Source: Marvania coccoides (lineage: Eukaryota; Chlorophyta; Trebouxiophyceae; Chlorellales; Chlorellaceae). From it: a DNA stretch of 64,000 nucleotides. The position numbers were made by a program, and so were the translations under genes. Location of the stretch: assembly GCA_963854735.1 (NCBI GenBank), contig OY978105.1, positions 248,001 through 312,000 of the forward strand, given 5' to 3'. Of this stretch, positions 21,687 to 32,603 are shown piece after piece. The notes beneath the pieces were generated by a model, which worked only from the letters and a program-made list of their open reading frames with translations, had not been told where the DNA came from and made no database searches. How positions within the stretch are numbered: the stretch's first letter is position 1; every line of letters begins with the position of its first letter.

Positions 21687-24643
21687 TTATGCAACCATTT
21701 CGTCACACACACCCTCGCCTCCTCTCGCCCTTGACCCCGTCTGTCCCAATCCCTCTAGCTCGTCAGCCCACTTTGACGCTGCAGCTGCCAGCTCCTCTCC
21801 CTCAAGCTCAGCCAGAGCCCGGTCCTCGGCAAACTGCACAAGGGCCTCGCGCAACCCCGTCGCCCCCGCCCCTTTGCGCTTCTTCCCTGCCAGTACCTGC
21901 TGCACCTGTCCTGCTGCCCCTGGCGCGTACCCCTCCAGCTGTTTGGCCTTTTCCCTGGCAGCCTCGACCACTTCCGGGGGGAACCGAGCGAATTCAGCGA
22001 CGTGGATGCCCAAGCTCTGGTCGCACGACCCCTCCCGCACTTCATAAAGCATCGTGAGGCCCCCAGCTCCGGCATCGATAGCGCTGCGCACATGTAAATT
22101 TTTAACTCCGGCGGGGCCCTGAAGAGCTGTCAGCTCATGGAAGTGCGTCGCAAACAGCGTTGCCGCCCCCACCTCTGCCATGAGGTGCTCGCTGATCGCC
22201 CATGCCAGTCCCATGCCGTCCCAAGTGGATGTCCCCCTCCCCAGCTCATCAATTATCACCAGCGAAGAGGAGGTGGCGCCCTTCAGAATGGCAGCCGTCT
22301 CCAGCATCTCAGCCATGAATGTGGACACCCCGCGCATCTGGCAGTCCCCTGCGCCCACTCGAGCAAACACGGCATCACGCACTGCAATGCGAGCTGAGTC
22401 TGCGGGCACGAAACTGCCCGCCTGCGCCATCAGAACGCAGGCGCCCACCTGCCTAATGAACGTTGATTTGCCGCCCATGTTGGGCCCAGTGATGACCTGG
22501 AACCAGGAGTCGCCGCGGCACATGCGCACATTGTTGGGGATGAAATCCACACCCTCTTGGGCCTCCACGCAAGGGTGGCGGCAGGCCACCAGCTCCAGCT
22601 CTCCCCCTTCAGCTGGCAGCACTTGCGGGCGCACGTAGGGCCTGGGGGCAGACACCGCCACGTCAGCAAATCCGCAAAGAACGTCGAGCTCGCCAAGGAG
22701 GGCACCCACGCGCGACCACACCTCGCAGAACGTGGATGCAACCCCCACCACCTGCGCCACCAGCGCCCCTTGCCGCGAATCGTACTCCCCAGACAGCCGC
22801 TGCAGGCGCTCTGCGGCATTGCGCAGCGCGCGGTTCGTGAACTTCATGCCGTCTTTGCGGGTCTCCAGCTCCATGTAGCGAGCCTGCAGCTTCTTTCTCA
22901 CGGCCCTCTCTTCTTTGGCTGTGATTCTCAGGCACCTCAGCCGCTGGTTGGCCGCCTTGTGCCACTCCAACTTGACGCTCTTGTCCAGGACCAGGCCCAA
23001 ATCAGATGCAGCCTCCTCGGCGAGTGAGTTGATCTCCTCCTCAACCTCCCGTTTCTGCGCCTCCAGCTCCGCCAGCCCCTCGTCGTAGGTGGCCGCGATG
23101 AGGTACTCATCGGGGATGCGCGACAGGTCCACTGCCGCCTCAAGCAGCTCCTCAAATTTGCCCAGATGCTCGAAATCGTGGGCCTCTGCCAGAGGGAGAG
23201 CAAAACGGGCCTCCAGCACAGCTGCTTGCGGCCCTAAATGCGCGCGAAGGGCGGCTTCTATGAGCGGCAAGCGTGAGGACGCGCGGTACAGCTGGCACAG
23301 ATCCTGAAGGGTGGCAGCGCGGCGCTCCAGCTTGCGGTTCAGGCGATCGACGTCAGGGAGTCCTCGGAGGTGCAGTCCCGCGAGGTCTGCCCGCAGGGAA
23401 GCGTCGTTAACGAAGGCTTCCACCACGTCGTGGCGCCCCCCAATCTCTGAAGGGTCCAGCAGGGGCTGCTTGAGCCAAGCGCGCAGAAGGCGCTTCCCCA
23501 TAGCTGTTTTCCCACGGTTGAGCAGCCCGTACAGGCTGAACGAGTCTGCTGCGTCCCCGCGGCCGCGAAACACGTTGAGCGCCCTCTGTGCTGCAGCGTC
23601 CACTCGCATGTACCGCCCAGTGCTGTACACCTCAAGGGAGCACCGCCCGTAGGTAGAGTCGTCAGCCAGCAGCTCAGCGAAGGAGATCACCCCGGCCAGC
23701 GCGGCAGCAGCCAGGTGGCGATCCAGCACAGGCCGGTGAGACTCAACCCCCTCTGGGCCCCCACGCAGCAGCCTGCCCAGGTCTTGGGGCAGGGACTTGG
23801 GGGAGAAGGTGGAACGGGGGCGAGCCGTGGTCAGCGCACCACAGCGAGACAGCACGTCAGCAATCCTCGCTTTGTCGGCTGGTGAGATTGCTCCTGCGCC
23901 GCCGCCGGAGGGACCTCCCCCTTCTCCGGATGCTGTGCTGACCAGAAGGTCCTTCGGAAGCACGGCCTCGCGTGCCCCCAGCTGCGTCAAAGCTGCTTCC
24001 AGCTGGCAAAAATGATCGTCATCTGCAAATTCGCAGGCGCCAAGGCGGCGGGCAGCGGCATCACAAAAGGCTAAACCGACGGTGCGTACGCCTTCCACAT
24101 CACCTAGCACTACTGCTATGGCGATGGGCGAGTCTGAAACGTCCCCTGCCCTCGACAGATCGCCCTCGAAGTCTGCCCACAGCCCAGGGGAGCCACGCTT
24201 GATGCGCCGCCAGGAAGAGCCTGCGCCTTCGTAGACCTCCACGGCATGCTCTCCACGGTCCACCAGGAGCTCCTTGAGCAGCGCAGGGAAGAGATTGTAA
24301 GGCACAGTGATGCCAGGCAGGCCGGTGTCGGGGGCGCCAATGTAGGAGACCTGAGCGGTGCTGCGGTATAGATGGCGGGCTACCATGAAGGTGGGCTCGC
24401 CATGGACCGAATAACAGGTCTTGCGATCAAAGAAACGCACGGTGCGGGCATCCTGCGCGTGAAGAATTTGAATCAATTCTTTTTATCAACAAAACAGAAA
24501 GGGTCGGAAGACTTGTGGTCAGCGGCAGCTATGATAGAAAGGATATGTGCGACAATATATTCACGCACCTCGGGCAGAGAACGATGCCAGGCGTGGAACG
24601 AATCTAGTCCAGCAGCGTCCAGCTCTAATTTGGGAGCTGCCAT
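21687..24643 (-). CDS. MSH2: DNA mismatch repair protein MSH2
   Basis: Eukaryotic MutS homologue that pairs with MSH6 or MSH3 to recognise mismatches and small loops in the nucleus. Exons 24569-24643 and 21687-24452; 946 residues. Domains in order: mismatch-binding-like domain I, connector, lever and clamp helices, and the ABC ATPase. Walker A GPNMGGKST, the Walker B region LVIIDELGRGTSTWDG and the ATFFATHFHEL-type block (LFATHFHELTAL) are intact. The first ~70 residues (FFDRKTCYSVHG) match MSH2. As in MSH2, the Phe-x-Glu of MutS and MSH6 is absent. A Gly/Ser-rich insert at about residues 205-220 is local. The gene is almost intron-free, unlike most neighbours. Confidence 0.95.
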
Positions 24644-25458
24644 TGTGGTTATTATTATTGAATAAAACGCCGTCCTTAACCCAGGCTAGAGAAATATTAG
24701 GACAAATGTAAAAACAGGCTCATAACTGTATCAAGTTTTTTTTTCAAATTAAGCTACTACACAGATACTTCAGGCCCTCGAATTTAAACGAGGCCCCTGG
24801 GGGGGGGAATGGGAGGCTACAGGCGCAGGCTCCCAATATCTTTTGTTAAATTCGTTTTTTTAAAGTTAGTTTATTTATAATAAATTAAATTGAGGTTTTA
24901 CACTCGCTAATTTTTTACATCTTCACGGAGACTGGAAACACCGTGGGGCTCGCCTCGTAGCTGCCGACATACTAGCAGCGTGCGGCGTGGAGGTTGGAAA
25001 TCGGCGCAATTGGCATTCAGGGAGAGAGCTGCGGCTGGCGTTCAACGAGCGGCGGTGATGCGGCTGGTGACCGGCGTTGATGACCTGCATACATTTGCCT
25101 TTTTATAGGGGTGATTTTTCGCCCATTTCGTCACCCCTTAGGGGTCTATGCCCCCCCACCCCCCCACCCACAATAAATCGTAGAATCTTTCCATGGGCCT
25201 TTCTAAGGGGAGCGTGAATTTGAAACGACCCCTACCCTGGTCAAGGGGTGGGAGGGGGGTTCAGGACCTTGAGCTTTTTCTAAGCGGGAGCAGCGCAGGG
25301 GTGGGTGGGACCACCAACCTAATTCCCAACCATGGCGGCCAAGCCGCCTTTCTTCCCCCCCCCTTCTTGCCCCCAAAAACTTAAGGTCCCCCCGCGCCGC
25401 CCCAACATAAAAAAAGGGCCGTTTCAAATTCACGCCCCTCTAAGAAAGGCTCGTTTAT
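24644..25458. other. Intergenic with G/C-rich foldback
   Basis: About 0.8 kb upstream of MSH2. AT-rich at first (24700-24900), then repetitive G and C runs. It contains the inverted repeat listed separately. No gene is recognisable. Confidence 0.4.
25195..25450. repeat. Imperfect foldback / inverted repeat, possible MITE
   Basis: The ~37-nt arm at 25195-25231 (GGGCCTTTCTAAGGGG to CGACCC) is the near reverse complement of 25416-25450 (GGGCCGTTTCAAATTCACGC to GGCTC). A second inner pair, GGACCTTGAG (about 25264-25273) with CTTAAGGTCC (about 25379-25388), nests inside, so the whole ~256 bp can fold back. No transposase frame is inside. Target-site duplications were not clear. Confidence 0.55.
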
Positions 25459-25900
25459 AAAACTATCAGTGGTGCTTTCCACGTGTAGAAGAAACTGCTA
25501 CGGTTGTCTGCTTCTAGACCCCGATCGGGTCGCGACCAGATGCAATGGGCAACCTGAGTATGCCAAATACGTTGTCGCCGCTGAAGAGCAAAGCCTGCCT
25601 AAAAATTAAAACCCAGGTGGATATGGAAACTGCCAAACCGCAAAAGCTAACATGCGCTACTCACGGTCCCCCTGGAGGTTCCAATACAGATTCCGCTTGT
25701 AAAACTGTAAACCTCGTGCATTAGCATAAACACCAGAATTCACAAAAAGATGCCTACTGCTGGCGTCCTTCCTCTGGGGACTCTTCAGAGTATATATTCC
25801 TCGGGGTACACTGGGCGAATGAAGAAACAAACAGAAGAATTTAATGCACCCAAAAATTTGATTGGGAATATTGTGGTTATTGAATAAAAACATTAAAGGA
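25459..25900 (-). other. Possible small gene, unresolved
   Basis: A minus-strand open stretch at about 25675-25900 (VPRGIYTLKSPQRKDASSRH and onward) ends at a GACC/GTGAGT donor. It can be joined in frame to a second open stretch at about 25459-25600 that ends in FFYTWKAPLIVL and a stop. Both read like protein, but I know no homologue and the start is uncertain. It could instead be 3' UTR of the thioesterase gene or a decayed gene. Confidence 0.22.
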
Positions 25901-26002
25901 ATTAAAGAGGGATAAATAATCAAAAGAGTACGAAAAAATTTGGCACTAAAAATTAACAGGTATATTATTTTGGGCAATTATCTCAAAAAATGATAAGGAC
26001 AT

Positions 26003-27329
26003 TCATGCAACATCAATGTTAACGTGCTTTGCGCGAGCAGAATTGCTCTTTGGGAGTGTTTCTGCGACCCTTTGTCCCAGGTATTTGACCACATCCATCA
26101 CTAGGCGTTGAGGCTTGGGGTTGACAAACAGCGCCCTGGCGGTAGCATACACTTTCCCATCAGGGCCATCTGCAAGCGAGGGAGATATTCTAACAAGCCG
26201 TTAAACATTAACATTTTTAAAGCAGGAAAAATGCCATTGACCTGTTCTCCTGCTTCGATACAAAATTCCGGCATTTTTTCTCTCTAGGGAGTAAATTCCT
26301 ACTTGCCTGACATCACGGCCTTCATCCACAGCTTGCGTCCTTCTAGGCTCTCCACCTCAGCGCTGCACAGGACCGTGGCACCTGCCGGTATTTTGTGCTT
26401 GTAGCTCACCTCCAGCTGAACAGTGTAAGCGGGCCCCCAAAAGGAAGTGGCCCCCGTCTTCTTTAGGCTGTAGAGAAGTCCGCCAAAAGCCTCGTCAAAT
26501 ATGGCTGCGGTCAGTCCCCCGTGTACCACCTGCAAGAAAAACAAAAAGATGACTTAAGGAAATTATTACTACGTCTAATTTGTGTGCAACAGAATTGTAT
26601 GTATTATGTCTCCTTCCTGGTAGAGACTTCGTCTCGCATTGCTTGAACACGATGGCCAAAATTATTTTCAAGCACAGCTTACCCTCGGAAATCCAGCAAC
26701 TTCCCGCCCAAGCGCCACAATGGCGTTGAATTTCTTTGCATCGGGCAGATACCACCCTGCGTCAGTTAAATGACCGATATGGCTTCGGTTAGTTGGATCA
26801 CAACGAATTGGTGAGGTATTTGTCATAGAATATAATATACCACCTTGGATGCCTGGCGGTTCATTTCATTTCACTCACCCCCGATGTCGTTGATAATGCC
26901 CTTTTGGGCAAAGGCAGCAAACATGTGGTCATCCTCCAAAAATGGGTGTTCCTGGGCCATCAACGTCTCCGCATCGAGCACCTTTATGGCGCCAGGCTCC
27001 TGGGCAATGGTCTGCTCCCAGGCGATGCTTTTACTCCCGACCGATGATGACAACAACCGCTCTCCCAGCTGGGGCTCCTGCTGCGACTGCAGTTTGACTT
27101 TCAAAGCGAGTGTCAACCCTCCGCCAAAGGCAAACGCTGCGGCTGGGAGCACCAGAGGGGCGGACCACCAGCTGTTGCCTGCCGATGCCGTAGGGTTCTG
27201 GTGAGCAGTGGCTGTCCCGCGGCGCTGCTGACCTGCATTTTCTGACTTTCTGGGCCCAAAGCCACCCAATCCTAGCCGTGGGAAGAACTTGGAGGTGCGA
27301 ACAAGTGGCCGGCCATTTCCGAGGACCAT
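26003..27329 (-). CDS. Hotdog-fold acyl-CoA thioesterase (4HBT superfamily)
   Basis: Probable thioesterase of the THEM4/THEM5-like class. Exons 26879-27329, 26683-26756, 26307-26529, 26003-26169; 304 residues. The C-terminal half has the hotdog signature VVHGGLTAAIFDEAFGGLL, where the central helix and active-site acid sit, then alternating beta strands (VQLEVSYKHKIPAGATVLC). The first ~70 residues are basic and Ser-rich and contain one hydrophobic stretch (LVLPAAAFAFGGGLTLAL), suggesting organelle targeting or a membrane anchor. Intron 3 uses a GC donor (CAG/GCAAGT). Substrate is unknown. Confidence 0.8.
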
Positions 27330-27787
27330 TTCGTGTGAGTGAGGAGGTGCTTCTTTTTTTCCAGGGGCCTAGGACAGAGGTATGCTGGAGCTTTTTATTT
27401 AAAAATAACGAAAATTGTTTATGAGTAAAGGATAAAAAAAACCAGCTTGAAAAAAAACAAGCCGCGTGGCTTCGCAGAAGAAGAGTTTTGTCTCCTTCTG
27501 TTTATTTGATTTAATTAAAATATAAACGCAATTTTAGGAAAGGAACAGCTGCGCAGCGGAAGATTTAAATGTCCATTAAAGAGATCGAATTAAGTCGTTT
27601 TTGCAACAAAAGTTAAACCTTCAGGCCAGCAATCCCGGTATCTGTAGATTCGTCCAGCCATTGAAACTTGTGACAGTGGTTGCAGCTTCATTGGCCAAGG
27701 ATTTTTTAAACCCACTCTACAAAATTCCGTTTCTTCATTTCGAGAGCCAGCACAACTAGAGCTTGACCTCTTAGGGCACGGCCAAGA
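27330..27787. promoter_or_regulatory. Divergent promoter region thioesterase / VPS26
   Basis: 458 bp, AT-rich, between two divergent starts. No specific element recognised. Confidence 0.35.
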
Positions 27788-29385
27788 ATGGCAAGTCTTT
27801 TTCTTCTGAGGATGCCTCCTGCAGCCAGTCACAACAACGATTGCTCTTCCTCTCCTCGTTTCCCGATATTTTCTGCTGATCCTCTGCTCTTCTTCCCCTC
27901 CCTCTCCCGTGCAGAACAAGCTGTTTGGAAATTTGGGCCTGGGTGCTGCCTGCACTGTGCAGCTAGAGTTCCAGCCCCCTGCCGGCTCCCCTCCTCTCCC
28001 CACCATCGCCCTCGCTGACAAAAGCGGCGGCCAACAGACCACTCCTGTGTACTCCAACAAGGACACCGTCTGCGGCCAAGTCAAGGTCACCCCCACCCCT
28101 GGCAAGCGCGTCGACCACCAGGGCATCCGCGTTCAGCTTGTTGGTGAGATTGAGCTTGCCTCTGAGCGTGGCCACCCCCACGAGTTCATCTCCCTGGTGC
28201 GTGAGCTCTCTCCCCCTGGGGACCTGCATACCCAACAGATTCTTCCCTTCGAGTTCAAGTCTGTGGAAATGGAGTACGAATCGTACAAGGGCACTCAGGT
28301 GCGGCTGCGCTATGCACTGCGCGTGAGCGTGGTCAAGGGGCTGGGGCAAAGCGTGGTTAAAGACTTTCCGTTCTGGGTGAGGAACCCGGTGGAGGCCATG
28401 CCAGCTCCCGGACCTCCAATCAAGGTAAACACAAGAAAACTATTTTCTACTTTCTCCTGCTGCTCAAATGCGGCACAAGTTCTCTCTTCTTGATTTCTAT
28501 TCTCAAGCGCTGTGTGGTTGACTCGCTTTGCTCTTTATTATTTTTATTTATTTTCAGATGGAGGTGGGCATTGAGGACTGCCTGCACATTGAGTTTGAGT
28601 ATGACCGTGCTGCCTACCACCTCGGTGACACCGTGGTGGGCAAAATCTATTTTCTGCTAGTGCGCATCAAGCTGAAGTACATGGAACTTGAAATACGGCG
28701 GCGAGAGACGGTCGGCGGCGGGTCTTCGGCGCGATCAGAGACAGAGACGGTGGCCAAATATGAGATAATGGACGGGGCGCCAGTGAGGGGCGAGGTGATC
28801 CCCATTCGGCTGTATCTAGAGCCTTACGATCTCACGCCGTCATATCCTAACGTCCACAACAAATTTGGTGCCAAGTACTCTCTGAATCTGGTGTTGGTGG
28901 ATGAAGAAGATCGAAGGTACTCCACTCATGTCTATATATATATATTATTTTGAATCCATTCTCAGTGGCAGCACCTAGGGACAACGCGCTTCTACATGAC
29001 AACATGTTTCTGGTCTGTTTGGACCATCTCTTTGTTGAGGTTAATCGTCATTTGCACAATTTTCATCGCTCGCAGGTATTTCAAGCAACAAGAAATTACG
29101 CTGTACAGGCTGAGGGAGGGAGCAGCAGGGGAGGGGAGCGGATGGCCAGCGCCACTGCTGCCGCGGCCAGCTGGAGTCTCAGCGGCGAGCGTCGCTGGCA
29201 CTGCTTCAGAGGAGACGGGGCCTGCTGGCAGCAGTGCGGCGGTGGCGGCAGAGGAAACATGGGAAGAGGTGAAAGAGGGGGGAGGGACCAGTGGTAGCGA
29301 TAGTGCGGGGGGCGCGATGGGTAGAACAGCTTCTGGGCAGGAAGAAGGGCGAGAAGAAGACCAGAAAGGCTCCTCACCGCTTTAA
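27788..29385 (+). CDS. VPS26: Retromer subunit VPS26
   Basis: Arrestin-fold subunit of the retromer, which recycles receptors from endosomes to the Golgi. Exons 27915-28424, 28558-28916 and 29076-29385, preceded by an inferred first exon that is only the ATG at 27788-27790, followed by a GCAAGT donor. Total 393 residues. Family blocks: SLVRELSPPGD, VEMEYESYKGTQVRLRYALR, MEVGIEDCLHIEFEYDR, KIYFLLVRIKLKYMELEIRRRE and YFKQQEITLYR. The core ends near residue 300; a ~90-residue acidic, Gly/Ser/Ala-rich tail follows and is not typical. The ATG exon is the uncertain part: no other in-frame start with a usable donor was found, and the resulting start (M-N-K-L) resembles plant VPS26 (M-N-Y-L). TGTAA lies at 29423-29427. 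Confidence 0.88.
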
Positions 29386-29422
29386 TAATTTTGGAAAAAG
29401 GTTACTGTATTTAGTGATACCT

Positions 29423-29427
29423 TGTAA
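29423..29427 (+). terminator. Possible UGUAA polyadenylation signal, VPS26
   Basis: TGTAA 38 bp after the stop and 39 bp before the COQ5 ATG, so VPS26 mRNA must end in this narrow gap. Confidence 0.4.
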
Positions 29428-29465
29428 ATGAAGATTTGTTTTGAATCAACATTTTATTAAATAGC

Positions 29466-30540
29466 ATGGCGTTCTTGGCGTTGCGATGCAGAGCCGCTGT
29501 AGGCATGTGCCGCGACGGACAAGGAGGAATCATGAGATGGCTGAGTTCGGACTCATCAAGAGACGCAAGCGGTTCGAACAAGGACGATGAAAATATCGAT
29601 TTTGGTGAGATTCAGGGGTCTGATTATTTGTGTGGTCGAACTTCTTAGGCCAACCCAAAAAATGAACAATAATGTTGCCCTGTTTCTGACCCTTCATCCC
29701 TCTTGCGCTGCAGGCTTCAAAGAGGTCCCTCGAGAGAAGAAACAAAGCCTTGTTGGCGAGGTTTTCAGCAGCGTGGCTCCCACTTACGACGTGATGAACG
29801 ACCTCATGAGCGGCGGACTTCATAGGCTGTGGAAGGACCGACTCGTGGAGTCCCTCGCCCCCTTTCCAGGCATGCGCCACCTGGATGTGGCTGGAGGCAC
29901 TGGGGACGTCGCCTTCCGCGTTCTGCGCGCCATCAGGAGCGCAGAGCGGCTCCAGGAGGCAGCTCGCCGGCTGGGTCCCTTGGAAGCCGTCACTCCCATG
30001 ACCACTTTGGGCTCGATTGTGGTATGCGACATCAATGCGTCAATGCTGATGGAAGGGGAGCGCAAAGCGGCGGCGCAGGGCATCGACCTTGCCAGCATGC
30101 AGTTTGTGGAGGGCAACGCAGAATGCCTCCCGTTCCCAGACGCCGCCTTTGACGCCTATACCATCGCGTTTGGCATCCGCAACGTCACCGATAGAGCTGC
30201 AGCGCTGCGCGAGGCGCATCGGGTGCTGCGCCCTGGGGGTCGATTCCTCTGCCTTGAGTTTTCAAAGGTGGTGATCCCGGGGGTGCAGCAGCTGTACGAC
30301 GCGTACTCGTTCAACGTCATCCCAGTCATGGGGCATTTTGTGGCGGGGGATGCTGACAGCTACAAGTACTTGGTGGAGAGCATTCGGATGTTTCCAGGGC
30401 AGGAAGAGTGGGCAGCAATGATAAGGGACGCAGGATTTGCGGCTGTTGAATATGAAAACATGACAGGGGGCGTAGTGGCGATACACTCTGGCGTGAAATC
30501 GGCGCCCCGTAGGAAAAAAAGACAATCCACTTCAGTTTAA
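29466..30540 (+). CDS. COQ5: Ubiquinone C-methyltransferase, mitochondrial
   Basis: SAM-dependent UbiE/COQ5-family methyltransferase acting on a polyprenyl-benzoquinol in ubiquinone synthesis on the inner mitochondrial membrane. Exons 29466-29604 and 29714-30540; 321 residues. Family motifs: [26 protein letters not shown], the SAM-binding [38 protein letters not shown] and the C-terminal GGVVAIHSG. The N-terminal ~45 residues ([15 protein letters not shown]) fit a mitochondrial presequence. A plastid MENG-type methyltransferase is the main alternative, but RLWKD and [11 protein letters not shown] fit COQ5. The ATG is 80 bp after the VPS26 stop. TGTAA lies at 30547-30551. Confidence 0.92.
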
Positions 30541-30935
30541 TAAAATTGTAAACATTACAGCATTTGCTTCGTTGCCTGGATGCCCTGAACGTGGGTTCAG
30601 CAGAAAAAAGCCTGATAACGGCACCCGGATTTCTCTCTGAAGGACACCAAAAAGCGTCTAGCGTAGCGTTGATGTCTCGCAAAGCATTCACAAAACAAAG
30701 GGCTCTGAATCCCGCTGGGGCTTTAGGCACCAAAAAAATATTAGAATTAGGATAGGGAAATAACTCACAGAAAAAGAATCAAAATATAAAAACAACTCTC
30801 AGCATGGGACTTGCCTAAAAGAAAATACCAATCAGCAGCTGCCTGAAGCCTTCAGCAAAAATGAAAAATAAACCTGATGGGCAACAGAGTAACATATCTA
30901 TTTCCAAATCGTATAAACGTCTTCGGACAGCCTCT
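30541..30935. other. Intergenic between convergent genes
   Basis: 395 bp of 3' flank for COQ5 (+) and the minus-strand beta-rich protein. No gene seen. Confidence 0.45.
30547..30551 (+). terminator. Possible UGUAA polyadenylation signal, COQ5
   Basis: TGTAA 7 bp after the COQ5 stop. Confidence 0.35.
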
Positions 30936-32138
30936 CTAAAACTTCCACTTGAACCCAAACACGACGCACGCTCCCCCGCCCTTGCTGCCCCCATAAGGCA
31001 GCGTCAACGCCACAGATTTCGTCATTGCAGGACCCCCATCCTCCTTCTCCTCATCTTCCTGCTTGGCTGAGATCTTAACTTCCCGCTTGCCTGCATCAAC
31101 GGACGTCTTGACTTTGACGCTGTCGCCAAATTTGCTCTTGATAGACATCTCAGGGGCCTCAAGGGTTCCCACCTCGGCGGCCACAGAGTGCAGCGCCCCC
31201 TTGTGCAGCTTAGCTCGTGCCTTGACCGACACACCCTGCAGAAGAAAAAAATGATGGGGAGACTAGAGCAAAACACTTATATAAAAGCAAATACTGAGCA
31301 TCCACACCTTTTTGGAGTGCATTTTCACCGCTGCCTTGTAGTCTTTATCCTCCCCACCGTACACGCTCATCTCCGCGCTGCCCTGGCGCTCCAGCATGTC
31401 CCACTCCAGCTCCAGCATGCTGTCCTTGCGAACAGCGTTCTTGTGCACCAGTTTGAACTCCGGATTGGGCACCAGATACCATCTGAATAGAAGATCGTCA
31501 ATACACGTGAGAAGAGTAGCGTTTGCCAAACCCAGACACGTTCCGTGTTCTGTGCTGCGATTTTCTTTTCTCACTTGTTCTGGGGAACATGCTGGGTGAT
31601 GGTGAGCTTCGTGTTGGGTCCAGCCTTGGATTTAAACTTCAGCTTGGTGTCCTGAGGGTTGGAAATATAAAGAAAATCCAAAACAAATCAGAATGGCGAG
31701 AGACGCAAATTACGACACCAAGGAGATGCGCCCGAGGAGGGGGGGGCGCTGAGATTTGAAGGACGTACCCTAGAGGGATAGTGGTGCTCTACGCTCCAGC
31801 TATCTGCCTCGAGGGCAATGCCAGCGAGGCAATCAGGCAGAGTGGTGAAAAATGTGGCCTGCAGCGAAGGGGGGGTGGAAATACATGAAATTCCTCCATG
31901 GCGATCTTGATGGGCCTTTTGATACACCTTTTTAACTTTCTCAAAGCAATTTAGCAAGAACACGCACTTGAAGCACACAAATCCTTTTCAAATAAAAATA
32001 CGTCATAAATAAAAATAAATACGCAACCACAAAAATCTGGCGCATTACCTTGATGTCTTCAGAAAGTGCAAATTTCGCAGTATTTATAGTGGTTTCTCTT
32101 TGCAAATCATACTTGGTCTCGAAAGATGTGAGTTTCAT
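30936..32138 (-). CDS. Beta-strand-rich protein, possibly an outer-membrane channel
   Basis: Five exons: 32049-32138, 31769-31858, 31575-31651, 31308-31482, 30936-31235; 243 residues, all joined in frame. No signal peptide and no long hydrophobic helix. The sequence alternates polar and nonpolar residues in short stretches (KVKTSVDAGKREVKISAKQ, KSVALTLPYGG) and ends in a strand with an aromatic last residue (VVFGFKWKF), as beta-barrel proteins of organelle outer membranes often do. I looked for VDAC, Tom40 and OEP24 signatures and did not find a clear one. The identity is therefore open; a plastid outer-envelope pore is a guess from architecture only. Confidence 0.55.
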
Positions 32139-32603
32139 TTCGGACAAAACTTTGAGTACAGCTGTTCAGGCGAACCAAAGCGCCTTCTAGACAATTCCCG
32201 CGACTTTTTATTTTATTTAAACGAGCAATTTGGAGTATGAGAAAATTGAGTATGAGAGAAGAGTCGTCTTCAGGTTGAGTTGACCGTTCCGAGACGAGCC
32301 CCCGATACGTTGGATTCAGAAAACACTGGAAAAGTAAGTAAGTAAGCATAGTGCGATTTGGCGGCTTAGCCTCATGTTTTCATTACGATGCATTCTTGGG
32401 CATGCAAACAGAAAACAATAACATTGAAAAGCTACTCAAAAATGCATTAATTTCGTCTAAATATTCACTCTGGAAAACGCTACACGCAAAGTGGCAGTGC
32501 TCGCTCTATTCTGAGCCGACATTTCACTACTATTTATTTCTTTTTCCTCCGCCGCCACAGAAAAAGTGTTACTCTCTTGCATTTTTACTCTCTGTTTACC
32601 CCT
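32139..32603. other. Intergenic, no gene seen
   Basis: 465 bp upstream of the beta-rich protein (-) and downstream of the MFP stop (-). Pyrimidine-rich near 32540. No gene seen. Confidence 0.45.

Noticed and set aside
25657..25977. Treating this as a single-exon gene
   Set aside because: Its N-terminal part is AT-rich and intron-like; only the C-terminal part looks coding, so it was downgraded to a possible exon.
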